Positions 35,157 through 44,205 are shown, counted from the stretch's first letter. The stretch is DNA of 51,299 bases from Cryobacterium frigoriphilum (GCF_004403305.1 NZ_SOHE01000002.1:1-51299); one strand, 5' to 3'. A program made the numbers and translations. The notes: generated by a model not told the origin, from the sequence alone.

Positions 35157-37070
35157 CTACTGGTCCATGAGGTGGGCGAGTTCGCCGATGAAGGCCTCGA
35201 AGTCGACCGAGCGTTTGATGAGGCGCTGCACGTCGGCCCGGTCGGCGAAGACCTCCACGAACTGGTCGAAGACCGCCTGAAACGATGACCGCCCCGCGGC
35301 GCTGAAGGCGATGAACGCGACCACGTTGACGCGGGTTTCGCCCCAGTCCATCGCGGCGTCGTTGATGACGATGGCAATACTGGTCTGCCTCGCCGTCATT
35401 GCCATCGCGTGCGGAACGGCGAGGTGGTCGGTGAAGGCGGTTGACGACATCCGCTCACGGTCGATCGCGCCGTCGACGTAAGCCTGATCGATGAGGCCGA
35501 GGCGCTGCATCCGCTCGCCAAGGGCCCGAATCATGGCAAGTTCGCCGCGCGGATAGAAATTGCGCAGAAACAAGCCCTCGTCGAAGAACTTCAGCAGGTC
35601 CCCGGTGATCTGCGCGCGTCGGCGCAGGCGACGCACCCGGCTCGCGGCCAGACGGATGCGGTCGACATCGGCGGCCGTGAGAAACGGTTGGATCACGATG
35701 ACCCCGTCGCCGTGCAGCTGCGGATCGATGGTCGTCAGCACGAGATCGGCGTGCAGCGCCGACCACTCGACGTCGCTGCGCGTCACGACGGTCACGACCT
35801 CGAGGTCGGTGCCGAGCAGTCGTTCGATGCGCTCCTGCAGCAGCAGGTGCACGTCGTAGTAGTTCGGGCACACGATGATGCACGTCACGAGTTCTTCGCG
35901 GCGGCCCTGCAGCTCGAGGTGGGCGCCGACGTGCATGGCGATGTAGGCGATCTCGTCGTCGGTGATGGTGATGTGCTCCTGCGCCTGGAGCGCGCTGGCG
36001 ATGTACACCGCCAGCTCGTAGGTCATCGGATACGCGGTCTTGATCGACCTGGTCAGGGGATTTCGCGAGTATGAGCGGTGCTGGGCTCGGTCGATGAGGT
36101 TGCGCACGTGCAGCGTCAACCGCACGATGAAGCCCTCATCCTCGAGGTCGACGAGATACTCGGCACTCGCCTGCGCCACGATGCGCCGCACGACCGCGAG
36201 GTCGCCCGGCCGCACGTAGTTCGCCGCAACGATGCCGGCCGGCTGGTCGTGCCCGGGCGTGACGACGCGGGTCGCGAGCAGCAGGGCGAGAAAGTCGAGG
36301 TCGTGTGCGTCGAGCGTGACCCGGAAGTGGCGCTGCAACAGCACCCCGAGCTGCTCGGCCATCGGTGTTGCGGCGCCCGATCGCCCCGCGACGGGTACCG
36401 CGGGCCCCGGGCGCCGGCTGACCCGGTCGACGGCGATCGCCACGTGCAACAGCAGCGCCGTCGTACCGAACTCGTTCACGAAATAGCCCTGCGCGTCGAG
36501 CATCGCGAGCAGATCGGTCTTGAACGCGCCGAGGCTGTCGGCCGCGAACTCGGCCTGAATCGCCTCCAGCTCGAGCAGCCCGCGGGTTCCCTCTTCGCGG
36601 AACATCCGGCTCAGCAGCCGGCGCCGGTCTGTCTCAGACCCTTCGAGGGTCACGATGCTGCCGTGCCGGCTGAGCGTGAGGCCCGACTCGACGAGCAGCG
36701 CGCGCAGGCGGGTGAGGTCGGCTTCGAGCGTCGAATCTGCCACGAAGACGGATGCCGCCAGCTCGTACACATCGAGGCCGCCGGTCGCATCCGTGAGCTG
36801 GCGCACCAGCCGGTAGAGCCGGGCGGTGGGGGCATCGGGCGGATGCGGCGTCGCGGCCTCATGCAGTCGGCTGTAGGCCTGCCGGTTCAGGCGATAGCCC
36901 GCCGGACCTGACTCGATGATGCTGAGCGGATGCGCGAACGTCTTCACCTGCGTGACGTAGCTGCGCACGCTGCGCGGCGTCACCCCCAGGTGGTCGGCGA
37001 TTTCGGCCGCGGTGACCCAGGCCGGGGTGTGCGCGAGGTACTCCAGCATGCGGGTCGCTTTGTCGCTCAT
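35157..37070 (-). CDS. mtlR: PRD-domain transcriptional activator of the mannitol operon
   Basis: A 637-residue regulator of the MtlR/BglG-type family. An N-terminal helix-turn-helix (TAAEIADHLGVTPRSVRSYV) is followed by a second wHTH, two PTS regulation domains with conserved His (LLLHVAIAV, LTLHVRNLIDRA and IAMHVGAHLE), a IIB-like segment with Cys (IIVCPNYYDVHLLLQE) and a mannitol IIA-like domain with His in DHLAVPHAM. Phosphorylation of these sites lets PTS activity control transcription. I chose the ATG at 37070 (MSDKATRML). The open frame continues 25 codons upstream, but those codons lie in a tandem repeat. It is divergent from the mtl genes. Confidence 0.9.
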   Translation of the reverse strand: MSDKATRMLEYLAHTPAWVTAAEIADHLGVTPRSVRSYVTQVKTFAHPLSIIESGPAGYRLNRQAYSRLHEAATPHPPDAPTARLYRLVRQLTDATGGLDVYELAASVFVADSTLEADLTRLRALLVESGLTLSRHGSIVTLEGSETDRRRLLSRMFREEGTRGLLELEAIQAEFAADSLGAFKTDLLAMLDAQGYFVNEFGTTALLLHVAIAVDRVSRRPGPAVPVAGRSGAATPMAEQLGVLLQRHFRVTLDAHDLDFLALLLATRVVTPGHDQPAGIVAANYVRPGDLAVVRRIVAQASAEYLVDLEDEGFIVRLTLHVRNLIDRAQHRSYSRNPLTRSIKTAYPMTYELAVYIASALQAQEHITITDDEIAYIAMHVGAHLELQGRREELVTCIIVCPNYYDVHLLLQERIERLLGTDLEVVTVVTRSDVEWSALHADLVLTTIDPQLHGDGVIVIQPFLTAADVDRIRLAASRVRRLRRRAQITGDLLKFFDEGLFLRNFYPRGELAMIRALGERMQRLGLIDQAYVDGAIDRERMSSTAFTDHLAVPHAMAMTARQTSIAIVINDAAMDWGETRVNVVAFIAFSAAGRSSFQAVFDQFVEVFADRADVQRLIKRSVDFEAFIGELAHLMDQ

Positions 37071-37096
37071 GGCCAGACTCCGTCGTCTCGTCGATA

Positions 37097-37152
37097 CAGC
37101 CACTTCGATGCAGCCACGTCGATGCAGCCACTTCGATACAGCCACGTCGCTG
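37097..37152. repeat. Four tandem 14-bp units in the mtlR-mtl promoter region
   Basis: Units CAGCCACTTCGATG (37097-37110), 37111-37124, 37125-37138 and 37139-37152 alternate CACTTCG and CACGTCG. A partial unit precedes them. The array begins 27 bases upstream of the mtlR start on the opposite strand. Confidence 0.88.
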
Positions 37153-37192
37153 CAGACATTGTGCTGCGCTTTCGGCAGATGCGGCGGGTCAG

Positions 37193-37227
37193 TTTCCGGG
37201 GGTGCGGAAATTTCCGTGCTGGCACGG
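37193..37227. promoter_or_regulatory. Overlapping palindromes, probable operator of the mtl operon
   Basis: TTTCCG (37193-37198) and CGGAAA (37205-37210) form an inverted repeat. CGGAAATTTCCG (37205-37216) is a perfect 12-bp palindrome. CCGTGC-TG-GCACGG (37214-37227) is a third. They lie between the divergent genes, about 65-100 bases before the first mtl gene. A binding site for MtlR or another sugar regulator is likely from position, not proven. Confidence 0.55.
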
Positions 37228-37292
37228 GCGCGCCCCAGCCGCGAGGATCAGGGCCAGAACGCACCACGCGTGCGTGCCGAGAAGGGCGATCG

Positions 37293-37637
37293 ATGAAGAT
37301 TCTGGTGGTCTGTGGCGCTGGCGCGTCAAGCACCTTCGTCGCCCAGCGAATGCGGGTCACGCTCGCCGCGCGCGGCCTCACCGCGCAGGTCGCGGCCGGA
37401 AGCGAGTCCGAACTCGGCGCGAGCCTCGGCAACATCGACGTGCTGCTTGTCGGCCCGCACCTCGCCCCACAGTACGAGCAGATCTGCGCCCTCGCCGCCC
37501 AATACGGGGTGCGTGCCCGACTGCTGCCCGCCGAGGTCTTCAGCATTCGCAACGGGGACGCATCCGTCGACCTCGCCCTCGAAGCAGCAACAGCGACCTA
37601 CTACGCCTCACCCACACCGAAGGAGACACTGCAATGA
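37293..37637 (+). CDS. Free-standing PTS IIB component (lactose/cellobiose-type fold)
   Basis: A 114-residue cytosolic protein starting MKILVVC7GAGASSTFVAQRM. The Cys followed by a GxSS loop is the phosphorylation site of PTS IIB domains, and the rest (VLLVGPHLAPQYEQI) fits the lactose/cellobiose class. The next gene, mtlA, already contains its own IIB domain, so this protein is extra; it may serve a second sugar or regulate MtlR. It overlaps mtlA by four bases (ATGA). Confidence 0.85.
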   Translation: MKILVVCGAGASSTFVAQRMRVTLAARGLTAQVAAGSESELGASLGNIDVLLVGPHLAPQYEQICALAAQYGVRARLLPAEVFSIRNGDASVDLALEAATATYYASPTPKETLQ

Positions 37638-39295
37638 CGACGATGGCCCCCCAGTCGAAGCCTGCGGGCACGCGCGTGCGCGTGCAACGCTTCGGCACCT
37701 TTCTCAGCGGCATGGTCATGCCCAACATCCCCGCCTTCATCGCGTGGGGGCTCATCACCGCCCTGTTCATTCCCACCGGGTGGGCGCCCAACGGCATCCT
37801 CGGCGGCTTCGGCAACGCCGACCTGGTCGGCTGGGCCGGCGCCGCAACCACCGTCGGTGTCGCCGACGACGGCTCCACCTTTTCCCAGTACACGGGCCTC
37901 GTCGGCCCCATGATCGTCTACCTGCTGCCGCTGCTGATCGCCAACACCGGTGGCCGCATGGTCTACAACACCCGCGGAGGCGTCATCGCGACGATCGCGA
38001 CCATGGGCGTGATCGTCGGCAGCACCATCCCGATGTTCATCGGTGCCATGGTCGTCGGCCCGCTCGCTGCCTGGCTGCTGATGAAGGTCGACAGCATCTG
38101 GGACGGCAAGGTCAAGCCCGGCTTCGAGATGCTCATCGACAACTTCTCCGCCGGAATCCTCGGCGCCGTGCTGGCCATCGGTGCCTTCTTCGGCATCGCG
38201 CCTGTCGTGACCTGGCTGAGCTCCCTGCTCGAGGCCGGCGTCGACTGGCTCATCAACGCGGGGCTGCTGCCGCTCGCGAGCATTCTCATCGAGCCAGGCA
38301 AGGTGCTCTTTCTCAACAACGCCATCAACCACGGCGTGCTGACCCCGCTCGGGGTGCAGCAGGTCGAAGAGAGCGGCAAGTCACTGCTGTTCCTGCTCGA
38401 AGCGAACCCCGGCCCCGGCCTCGGCATTCTGCTCGCGTACACGTTCTTCGGCCTCGGCATCGCCCGGGCGAGTGCCCCCGGTGCCATCATCATTCAGTTC
38501 TTCGGCGGCATTCACGAGATCTACTTCCCCTACGTGCTCATGAAGCCGATCCTGATTCTCGCGGCGATCGGCGGCGGCATGACCGGCGTGGCCGTCAACG
38601 TTGCCTTTCAGACCGGGCTGCGGGCCCCCGCCTCGCCGGGCAGCATCTTCGCGGTGCTGTTCCAAACCGCCCCCGACAGCTACGTCGGCGTGATTCTCTC
38701 GGTGATCTCCGCCGCCGGGGTCTCGTTCCTGATCGCCGCGGTCATTCTGCGGGCGAGCCGCAAGCGCGACCTCGCCACCGGAGAGACCGGCGACCTCGGC
38801 ATGGCCGTGGCGCAGACCGAGGCCTACAAGGGCAAGTCCAGCGCGGTTCTCGGTGGCCTCGCCGGGCAAGCGGATGTTGCCCAGCCCGCGACCGCCCAGC
38901 CCGCCACCGCCCAGCCCGCCACCGCCCAGCCCGTAACCGCCCAGCCCGCCGGGGGCCACACCGCCCCGCCGGCGCGCGAACTGCACAACATCGTGTTCGC
39001 CTGTGACGCCGGTATGGGATCGAGCGCGATGGGCGCCTCGGTGCTGCGCAACAAGATCAAGAAGGCCGGCGTTACGGGCGTCACGGTGACCAATCAGGCC
39101 ATCGCGAACCTCGACGGCAGCGCCGACCTCGTGATCACGCACCAGGACCTCACCGACCGCGCCCGCGAGGCCTCACCGAGATCGATGCACCTCTCGGTCG
39201 AGAACTTCATGGCCAGCCCCCGCTACGACGAGGTCGTCGGCCTGCTGACCCGGCAGGGTGGCCACGACGAGCACCGCGACGAGGTGACGAAATGA
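37634..39295 (+). CDS. mtlA: Mannitol-specific PTS IICB component
   Basis: A 553-residue permease that takes up mannitol and phosphorylates it to mannitol-1-phosphate. Residues ~15-360 form the membrane IIC domain (FLSGMVMPNIPAFIAWG, and GGIHEIYFPYVLMKP with the substrate-site Glu). A linker of repeated AQPAT units follows. The C-terminal IIB domain has the phosphorylated Cys457 in CDAGMGSSAMGAS. No IIA domain is fused; it is supplied by the next gene, whose start overlaps the stop by four bases. Confidence 0.95.
   Translation: MTTMAPQSKPAGTRVRVQRFGTFLSGMVMPNIPAFIAWGLITALFIPTGWAPNGILGGFGNADLVGWAGAATTVGVADDGSTFSQYTGLVGPMIVYLLPLLIANTGGRMVYNTRGGVIATIATMGVIVGSTIPMFIGAMVVGPLAAWLLMKVDSIWDGKVKPGFEMLIDNFSAGILGAVLAIGAFFGIAPVVTWLSSLLEAGVDWLINAGLLPLASILIEPGKVLFLNNAINHGVLTPLGVQQVEESGKSLLFLLEANPGPGLGILLAYTFFGLGIARASAPGAIIIQFFGGIHEIYFPYVLMKPILILAAIGGGMTGVAVNVAFQTGLRAPASPGSIFAVLFQTAPDSYVGVILSVISAAGVSFLIAAVILRASRKRDLATGETGDLGMAVAQTEAYKGKSSAVLGGLAGQADVAQPATAQPATAQPATAQPVTAQPAGGHTAPPARELHNIVFACDAGMGSSAMGASVLRNKIKKAGVTGVTVTNQAIANLDGSADLVITHQDLTDRAREASPRSMHLSVENFMASPRYDEVVGLLTRQGGHDEHRDEVTK
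38881..38950. repeat. 15-bp tandem repeat coding for AQPAT in the MtlA linker
   Basis: Units at 38881, 38896, 38911 and 38926, plus ten bases of a fifth, are near-identical copies of CCAGCCCGCCACCGC. They encode a Pro/Ala linker between the IIC and IIB domains. Confidence 0.9.
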
Positions 39296-39759
39296 ACCAG
39301 AACGCCTCGAACCAGAACGCCTCGAACCAGAACATTCTGCAGCCGACCAACGTCGTCGCCCGCGGAACGGCCACCTCGCGGGACGAAGCCATCCGAGAGG
39401 CCGGCGCGTTGCTGGTGGCCTCGGGCGCGGTGCGCGCGGACTACATCGACTCGATGTTCGAGCGTGAAGCATCCGTTTCGACCTACATGGGCAACTATCT
39501 GGCGATTCCCCACGGCACGAACAAGGCCAAGGAGTCGATTCTGCGCTCGTCGCTGTCGATCGTGCGCTACCCGGAGCCGATCGACTGGAACGGCAAACCG
39601 GTGCGGTTCGCGGTCGGCATCGCCGGTCTGAACAACGAGCACCTGCAGATCTTGTCGAAGATCGCCGTGGTGTTCTCCGACCAGAGCGAGGTGCAGCGCC
39701 TGCTCGAGGCCGGATCCTCTGAAGAAATCTTCACCCTGCTCGAGGAGGTCAACGAATAA
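39292..39759 (+). CDS. mtlF: Mannitol-specific PTS IIA component
   Basis: The 155-residue cytosolic protein passes phosphate from HPr to MtlA. The active His74 lies in [11 protein letters not shown], and the rest matches the mannitol/fructose IIA fold ([22 protein letters not shown]). The first ~14 residues are NQNAS repeats encoded by a 15-bp tandem repeat (39295-39333), absent from usual IIA proteins. It overlaps mtlA and mtlD (TAATG). Confidence 0.95.
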   Translation: MNQNASNQNASNQNILQPTNVVARGTATSRDEAIREAGALLVASGAVRADYIDSMFEREASVSTYMGNYLAIPHGTNKAKESILRSSLSIVRYPEPIDWNGKPVRFAVGIAGLNNEHLQILSKIAVVFSDQSEVQRLLEAGSSEEIFTLLEEVNE

Positions 39760-40922
39760 TGCAGTCAGATCAGCGCCGGGCCGTTCACTTCGGTGCCGGC
39801 AACATCGGGCGCGGGTTCGTGGGACTGTTGCTGCACGAGGCCGGGTACGAGGTGGTCTTCGCCGACGTGAACGCAGACCTCATCGCGGCGCTGGCGGCCG
39901 CCCCCGTCTACCGGGTGCACGAGGTCGGCGAGAATCCGGCCGTGCACGTCGTCGACAACTTTCGGGCGATCAACAGTCTCACCGAAGCGGATGCCCTGAT
40001 CAGTGAGATCGCGAGCGCCGACGTGGTGACGACCGCGGTCGGGCCCACGATCCTGCCGCGCGTGGCGCCGGTGATCGCCGCCGCCCTCGCGCGGCGCTCG
40101 AGCGACCTCGCCCCGCTCGCCGTGATCGCCTGCGAGAACGCCATCAACGCGACCGACCGGCTCGCCGCGTATATCGAGGCCCAGGTGCCGCCGGGGGAGT
40201 GGGCGACGGTCGGCAGTCGGGCCGCCTTCGCCAATACCGCCGTCGACCGAATCGTGCCGGCCCAGCCGGCCGGCGGCGGCATCGATGTGACCGTCGAGAC
40301 CTTCTACGAGTGGGTCATCGAGCGGGGTGCCTTCCATGGCGCCCCGCCGCCGATCGTCGGCGCGACCTTCGTCGACAACCTGCGGCCCTACATCGAACGC
40401 AAACTCTTCACGGTGAACACCGGCCACGCCACCGTGGCCTACCTCGGGTTTCTCGAGGGGGTGCATCCGCTGCACGATGCCCTGCGGGTGGCTCGGGTAG
40501 CGGATGCCGCCCGCCGCGTTCTCGAGGAGACCTCCGGCCTGCTCGTGGCCAAGCACGGACTCGACGAGGCCGAACAGCGCGCCTACCGCGAGAAGATTCT
40601 GCGCCGCTTCGCCAACCCACAGCTTCCGGACACGGTCGAACGGGTCGGACGCCAGCCGCTGCGCAAGCTCGGCCGCACCGAGCGATTCATCGGCCCGGCC
40701 GCGGAGATCGCCGAGGAGGGTATCCGTCCGGTTGCCCTGCTCGACGCGATCGGGGCCGCGTTTCGCTTCATCGTGCCCGATGACGAACAGAGTGTGGAGT
40801 TGAACCGGCTGTTGCGCTCCGAGCCGGCCGAGCGGGTCGTGCAGCAGGTCTGCGGGCTCACGCCGGAGCATCCGCTCTTCGAACCGGTCGCGGCCGAGGT
40901 GAGACGCGCTCAGACGCTCTAA
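39759..40922 (+). CDS. mtlD: Mannitol-1-phosphate 5-dehydrogenase
   Basis: The 387-residue NAD-dependent enzyme oxidises mannitol-1-phosphate to fructose-6-phosphate. The dinucleotide-binding GAGNIGRGF is at residues ~12-20, followed by FADVN. The conserved ACENAINAT and the active-site region [17 protein letters not shown] (Lys in the polyol dehydrogenase family) are present. It closes the operon. Confidence 0.95.
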   Translation: MQSDQRRAVHFGAGNIGRGFVGLLLHEAGYEVVFADVNADLIAALAAAPVYRVHEVGENPAVHVVDNFRAINSLTEADALISEIASADVVTTAVGPTILPRVAPVIAAALARRSSDLAPLAVIACENAINATDRLAAYIEAQVPPGEWATVGSRAAFANTAVDRIVPAQPAGGGIDVTVETFYEWVIERGAFHGAPPPIVGATFVDNLRPYIERKLFTVNTGHATVAYLGFLEGVHPLHDALRVARVADAARRVLEETSGLLVAKHGLDEAEQRAYREKILRRFANPQLPDTVERVGRQPLRKLGRTERFIGPAAEIAEEGIRPVALLDAIGAAFRFIVPDDEQSVELNRLLRSEPAERVVQQVCGLTPEHPLFEPVAAEVRRAQTL

Positions 40923-40952
40923 TAATGATTTCTGGCGGATTATAGGACCGAA

Positions 40953-40982
40953 TTGCCAAAAGGCAACTTCGTACCATAAGAT
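40953..40982 (+). promoter_or_regulatory. Putative promoter of infA
   Basis: TTGCCA (40953-40958) and TAAGAT (40977-40982) are 18 bases apart. TTGCCAAAAGGCAA (40953-40966) is also a perfect inverted repeat over the -35 box, which may be a regulator site or a weak terminator for mtlD. Confidence 0.5.
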
Positions 40983-41072
40983 TGATCTTTGGTGTCTGGC
41001 ATCGTGTTTTACGGCGTGTCAGACAGCAATATCCGCATGACCAGCAATCAATACAAGAGCGACAGTGAGGCT

Positions 41073-41294
41073 ATGGCCAAAAAAGACGGTGTCATCGAAA
41101 TCGAGGGCGCGGTAGTCGAAGCCCTGCCCAACGCGATGTTTCGCGTTGAGCTGTCCAACGGCCACCGAGTGCTTGCCCACATCTCGGGCAAGATGCGTCA
41201 GCACTACATTCGTATCCTCCCAGAGGACCGCGTCATTGTAGAACTCAGCCCGTACGATCTGACCCGTGGCCGGATCGTCTACCGCTACAAGTAA
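41073..41294 (+). CDS. infA: Translation initiation factor IF-1
   Basis: The 73-residue OB-fold protein covers the A site of the 30S subunit during initiation. [20 protein letters not shown] and [16 protein letters not shown] are diagnostic. The frame is open upstream to 40989, but the family starts at this ATG and GTGAGG lies before it. It opens the alpha operon part of the cluster. Confidence 0.97.
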   Translation: MAKKDGVIEIEGAVVEALPNAMFRVELSNGHRVLAHISGKMRQHYIRILPEDRVIVELSPYDLTRGRIVYRYK

Positions 41295-41360
41295 CGACTG
41301 CTGTAAGTAACGGCCTGCGGCACTCCGTGGGTACGAGGACAGCGAAAACAAGGAATCACC

Positions 41361-41474
41361 ATGAAGGTCAAGCCCAGCGTCAAAAAGATCTGTGACAAGT
41401 GCAAGGTCATCCGCCGTAACGGCAACGTGATGGTCATCTGCGAGAACCCGCGTCACAAGCAGCGCCAGGGCTGA
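41361..41474 (+). CDS. rpmJ: 50S ribosomal protein L36
   Basis: The 37-residue protein starts [19 protein letters not shown] and has the zinc ligands C11, C14, C27 and H32 of the zinc-binding form of L36. AAGGAAT precedes the ATG. It lies between infA and rpsM as usual. A zinc-binding form suggests that a zinc-free paralog, if present, lies elsewhere. Confidence 0.97.
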   Translation: MKVKPSVKKICDKCKVIRRNGNVMVICENPRHKQRQG

Positions 41475-41480
41475 TCTCTT

Positions 41481-41534
41481 GATCTCGACAGGCTCGATCA
41501 CCGTGCAGTTGCTCGGATCAAGCCCTGAGAGATC
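41481..41534 (+). terminator. Hairpin after rpmJ built on the dispersed repeat
   Basis: 41481-41499 (GATCTCGACAGGCTCGATC) pairs imperfectly with 41516-41534 (GATCAAGCCCTGAGAGATC). The left arm is a copy of the TCTCGACAAGCTCGA repeat. No T run follows. Confidence 0.5.
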
Positions 41535-41662
41535 GAGTGTGCAGACAGCGCTTCGGTACGACAAGTAAATAGCAAGTCCGGGAGCCCGCGAGGGTGACAC
41601 CATCGGTTGGAGGCCGGTGTACAGGACTTGTTACAGACCTCCAACCAGTATCAGGAGACACA

Positions 41663-42037
41663 ATGGCACGTCTAGCCGGCGTCGACATCCCGCGCGATAA
41701 GCGCGTGGAAGTTGCATTGACATACATCTACGGTGTTGGCCGCACGAGGGCCCTCAAGACCCTCGCCGACACCGCAATCGACGGAAACATCCGCGTGAAG
41801 GACTTGAGCGACGACCAGCTCGTCCTCCTGCGCGACTACGTCGAGGGAACCTTCAAGGTTGAGGGTGACCTCCGCCGTGAGGTTGCCGCTGACATCCGCC
41901 GCAAGGTTGAAATTGGCAGCTACGAGGGAATTCGCCACCGCAAGGGCCTGCCCGTTCGCGGCCAGCGCACCAAAACCAACGCTCGCACCCGCAAGGGCCC
42001 GAAGCGCACCGTAGCCGGCAAGAAGAAGGCGCGCTAG
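41663..42037 (+). CDS. rpsM: 30S ribosomal protein S13
   Basis: The 124-residue S13 contacts the P-site tRNA and bridges to the large subunit. [24 protein letters not shown] and the basic C-terminus [18 protein letters not shown] are typical. AGGAGA precedes the ATG at 41663; the longer upstream frame is not used. The 188-base gap before it carries the hairpin described. Confidence 0.97.
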   Translation: MARLAGVDIPRDKRVEVALTYIYGVGRTRALKTLADTAIDGNIRVKDLSDDQLVLLRDYVEGTFKVEGDLRREVAADIRRKVEIGSYEGIRHRKGLPVRGQRTKTNARTRKGPKRTVAGKKKAR

Positions 42038-42082
42038 GCCCCGGCCTAGCCCGCTAACGCCTTTAGGATTCAGGAGAAATTC

Positions 42083-42481
42083 ATGGCAACACCTAAGTCG
42101 GCCGTACGGAAGCCGCGTAAAAAAGAGAAGAAGAACGTTGCTGTGGGCCAGGCCCACATCAAGAGCACCTTCAACAACACGATCGTCTCGATCACCGACA
42201 CCACCGGTGCGGTTATCAGCTGGGCCTCCTCGGGCCAGGTCGGCTTCAAGGGTTCGCGTAAGTCGACCCCGTTCGCCGCTCAGCTGGCAGCGGAGTCCGC
42301 TGCCCGCCAGGCTCAGGAGCACGGCATGAAGAAGGTTGACGTCTTCGTCAAGGGACCGGGTTCAGGTCGCGAAACCGCGATCCGTTCGCTTCAGGCCGCT
42401 GGCCTCGAGGTCGGTTCCATCAACGACGTCACCCCCCAGGCGCACAACGGTTGCCGCCCGCCGAAGCGTCGCCGCGTCTAA
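42083..42481 (+). CDS. rpsK: 30S ribosomal protein S11
   Basis: The 132-residue S11 forms part of the platform and the E site. [34 protein letters not shown] and the C-terminal [18 protein letters not shown] are diagnostic. It is followed by a terminator-like hairpin and then rpoA; rpsD is absent. Confidence 0.97.
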   Translation: MATPKSAVRKPRKKEKKNVAVGQAHIKSTFNNTIVSITDTTGAVISWASSGQVGFKGSRKSTPFAAQLAAESAARQAQEHGMKKVDVFVKGPGSGRETAIRSLQAAGLEVGSINDVTPQAHNGCRPPKRRRV

Positions 42482-42501
42482 AGCACTGTCACTGTCTGTG
42501 T

Positions 42502-42535
42502 GGCGGGCCCGACCACTGCGGTGGTCGGGCCCGCC
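42502..42535 (+). terminator. Perfect 15-bp hairpin between rpsK and rpoA
   Basis: GGCGGGCCCGACCAC pairs perfectly with GTGGTCGGGCCCGCC around TGCG, followed by ACTTTCTTTCT. It would reduce read-through into rpoA, which implies a promoter between 42536 and 42613. Confidence 0.85.
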
Positions 42536-42613
42536 TGGACACTTTCTTTCTCAAATCAACACCTCGTCATTGCAAGTGTCATATAGCGGACACTTAGCCG
42601 AAAGGAATCAACA

Positions 42614-43606
42614 GTGCTTATTGCACAGCGTCCCACGCTCACCGAAGAGAACATCTCGGAGTTCCGTTCACGGTTCATCATTGAGCCGCTCGAACCCGGC
42701 TTCGGATACACCCTTGGCAACTCCCTCCGTCGTACCCTGCTCTCCTCGATCCCGGGCGCTGCTGTTACGAGCATCCGTATCGACGGCGTTCTGCACGAGT
42801 TCAGCACGGTCCCCGGTGTCAAGGAAGACGTCACCGAGATCATCCTGAACATCAAGGGCCTCGTCGTCTCGAGCGAGCACGACGAGCCGATCACCGCGTA
42901 CCTGCGCAAGCAGGGTGCCGGCCAGGTTACCGCAGCAGACATTTCGGCTCCGGCCGGCGTCGAGGTGCACAACCCCGAGCTCGTCATCGCCACGCTCAAC
43001 GACAGTGCCAAGTTCGAACTGGAACTGACCATTGAACGCGGTCGCGGTTACGTGTCCAGCGCACAGAACCGCAACGAGTTCTCCGAGGCCGGCCAGATTC
43101 CGGTTGACTCGATCTACTCGCCCGTGCTCAAGGTGACCTACCGCGTCGAGGCAACTCGTGCCGGTGAGCGCACCGACTTCGACCGCCTCGTCGTTGACGT
43201 GGAGACCAAGTCGGCCATCTCGCCCCGCGACGCCATCGCATCGTCCGGTCGCACGCTGACCGAACTGTTCGGCCTGGCACGCGAACTCAACACCGCAGCC
43301 GAGGGCATCGAGATCGGCCCCGCGCCGGTCGACGCCGTGCTCTCGACCGAGCTTTCGATTCCGATCGAAGACCTCGACCTGTCGGTGCGTTCGTACAACT
43401 GCCTCAAGCGCGAAGGCATCAACAATGTCAGCGAACTGGTCGCCCTCTCGGAAACCCAGCTCATGAACATTCGCAACTTCGGACAGAAGTCCGTCGACGA
43501 GGTCAAGGACAAGCTCGTTGAGCTCGGCCTGAGCCTCAAGGACTCCGTTCCCGGATTCGACGGCGCCCACTTCTACAGCGGATACGAAGAAGAGCCCACC
43601 AACTAA
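42614..43606 (+). CDS. rpoA: RNA polymerase alpha subunit
   Basis: The 330-residue subunit nucleates polymerase assembly. The N-terminal domain has [22 protein letters not shown]. The C-terminal domain, with [16 protein letters not shown] and [19 protein letters not shown], binds UP elements and activators. The GTG at 42614 has AAAGGAA upstream. It stands between the hairpin after rpsK and rplQ. Confidence 0.98.
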   Translation: MLIAQRPTLTEENISEFRSRFIIEPLEPGFGYTLGNSLRRTLLSSIPGAAVTSIRIDGVLHEFSTVPGVKEDVTEIILNIKGLVVSSEHDEPITAYLRKQGAGQVTAADISAPAGVEVHNPELVIATLNDSAKFELELTIERGRGYVSSAQNRNEFSEAGQIPVDSIYSPVLKVTYRVEATRAGERTDFDRLVVDVETKSAISPRDAIASSGRTLTELFGLARELNTAAEGIEIGPAPVDAVLSTELSIPIEDLDLSVRSYNCLKREGINNVSELVALSETQLMNIRNFGQKSVDEVKDKLVELGLSLKDSVPGFDGAHFYSGYEEEPTN

Positions 43607-43656
43607 GGTTCGTCTCTTCGACGACCTCTACTGTTTTTTGATACTGGAGATTACCC

Positions 43657-44190
43657 ATGCCTAAGCCCACAAAGGGACCCCGGCTCGGTGGCGGCCCGGC
43701 GCACGAGCGCCTCATGCTCGCCAACCTGGCTGCTGCCCTGTTCACCCACAAGTCCATCAAGACGACCGAGACGCGCGCCAAGCGCCTGCGTCCGCTCGCC
43801 GAGCGCATGGTGCAGTTCGCCAAGCGCGGCGACCTGCACGCTCGTCGTCGCGTTCTCGCGACGATCACCGACAAGACCGTCGTTCACGAGCTCTTCACCG
43901 TGATCGCACCCCAGGTCAACGAGCGCGAGGGCGGCTACACCCGCATCACGAAGCTCGGTTTCCGTAAGGGTGACAACGCCTCGATGGTGCAGATGGAACT
44001 CGTTCTCGAGCCCGTCACGCCCAAGGTCAAGCGCTCCAAGGTTGCCACCGTCGCCGCGACTCCGGTCGGCTCCGACGCGGTTGTTGCCGAAGACGTTGTT
44101 GCTGAAGACGTCGTAGTCGAAGACGTTGTTGCTGAAGACGTCGTCGCTGACGAGGTCGTTGCTGACGCTCCGGTCGAAGAGACCAAATAG
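43657..44190 (+). CDS. rplQ: 50S ribosomal protein L17 with repeated acidic tail
   Basis: Residues 1-125 are a standard L17 ([41 protein letters not shown]), a protein near the exit tunnel. The remaining ~50 residues form a Val/Ala/Asp/Glu tail of repeated VVAED units encoded by a 15-bp tandem repeat. Extended L17 tails are common in actinobacteria. The terminator at 44206 closes the cluster. Confidence 0.96.
   Translation: MPKPTKGPRLGGGPAHERLMLANLAAALFTHKSIKTTETRAKRLRPLAERMVQFAKRGDLHARRRVLATITDKTVVHELFTVIAPQVNEREGGYTRITKLGFRKGDNASMVQMELVLEPVTPKVKRSKVATVAATPVGSDAVVAEDVVAEDVVVEDVVAEDVVADEVVADAPVEETK
44080..44166. repeat. 15-bp tandem repeat coding for VVAED in the L17 tail
   Basis: Five 15-bp units start at 44080, 44095, 44110, 44125 and 44140, and a 12-base unit at 44155. 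All vary on GTTGTTGCTGAAGAC and keep the frame. Confidence 0.9.
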
Positions 44191-44205
44191 TTTGTAGCTC
44201 GCAAC

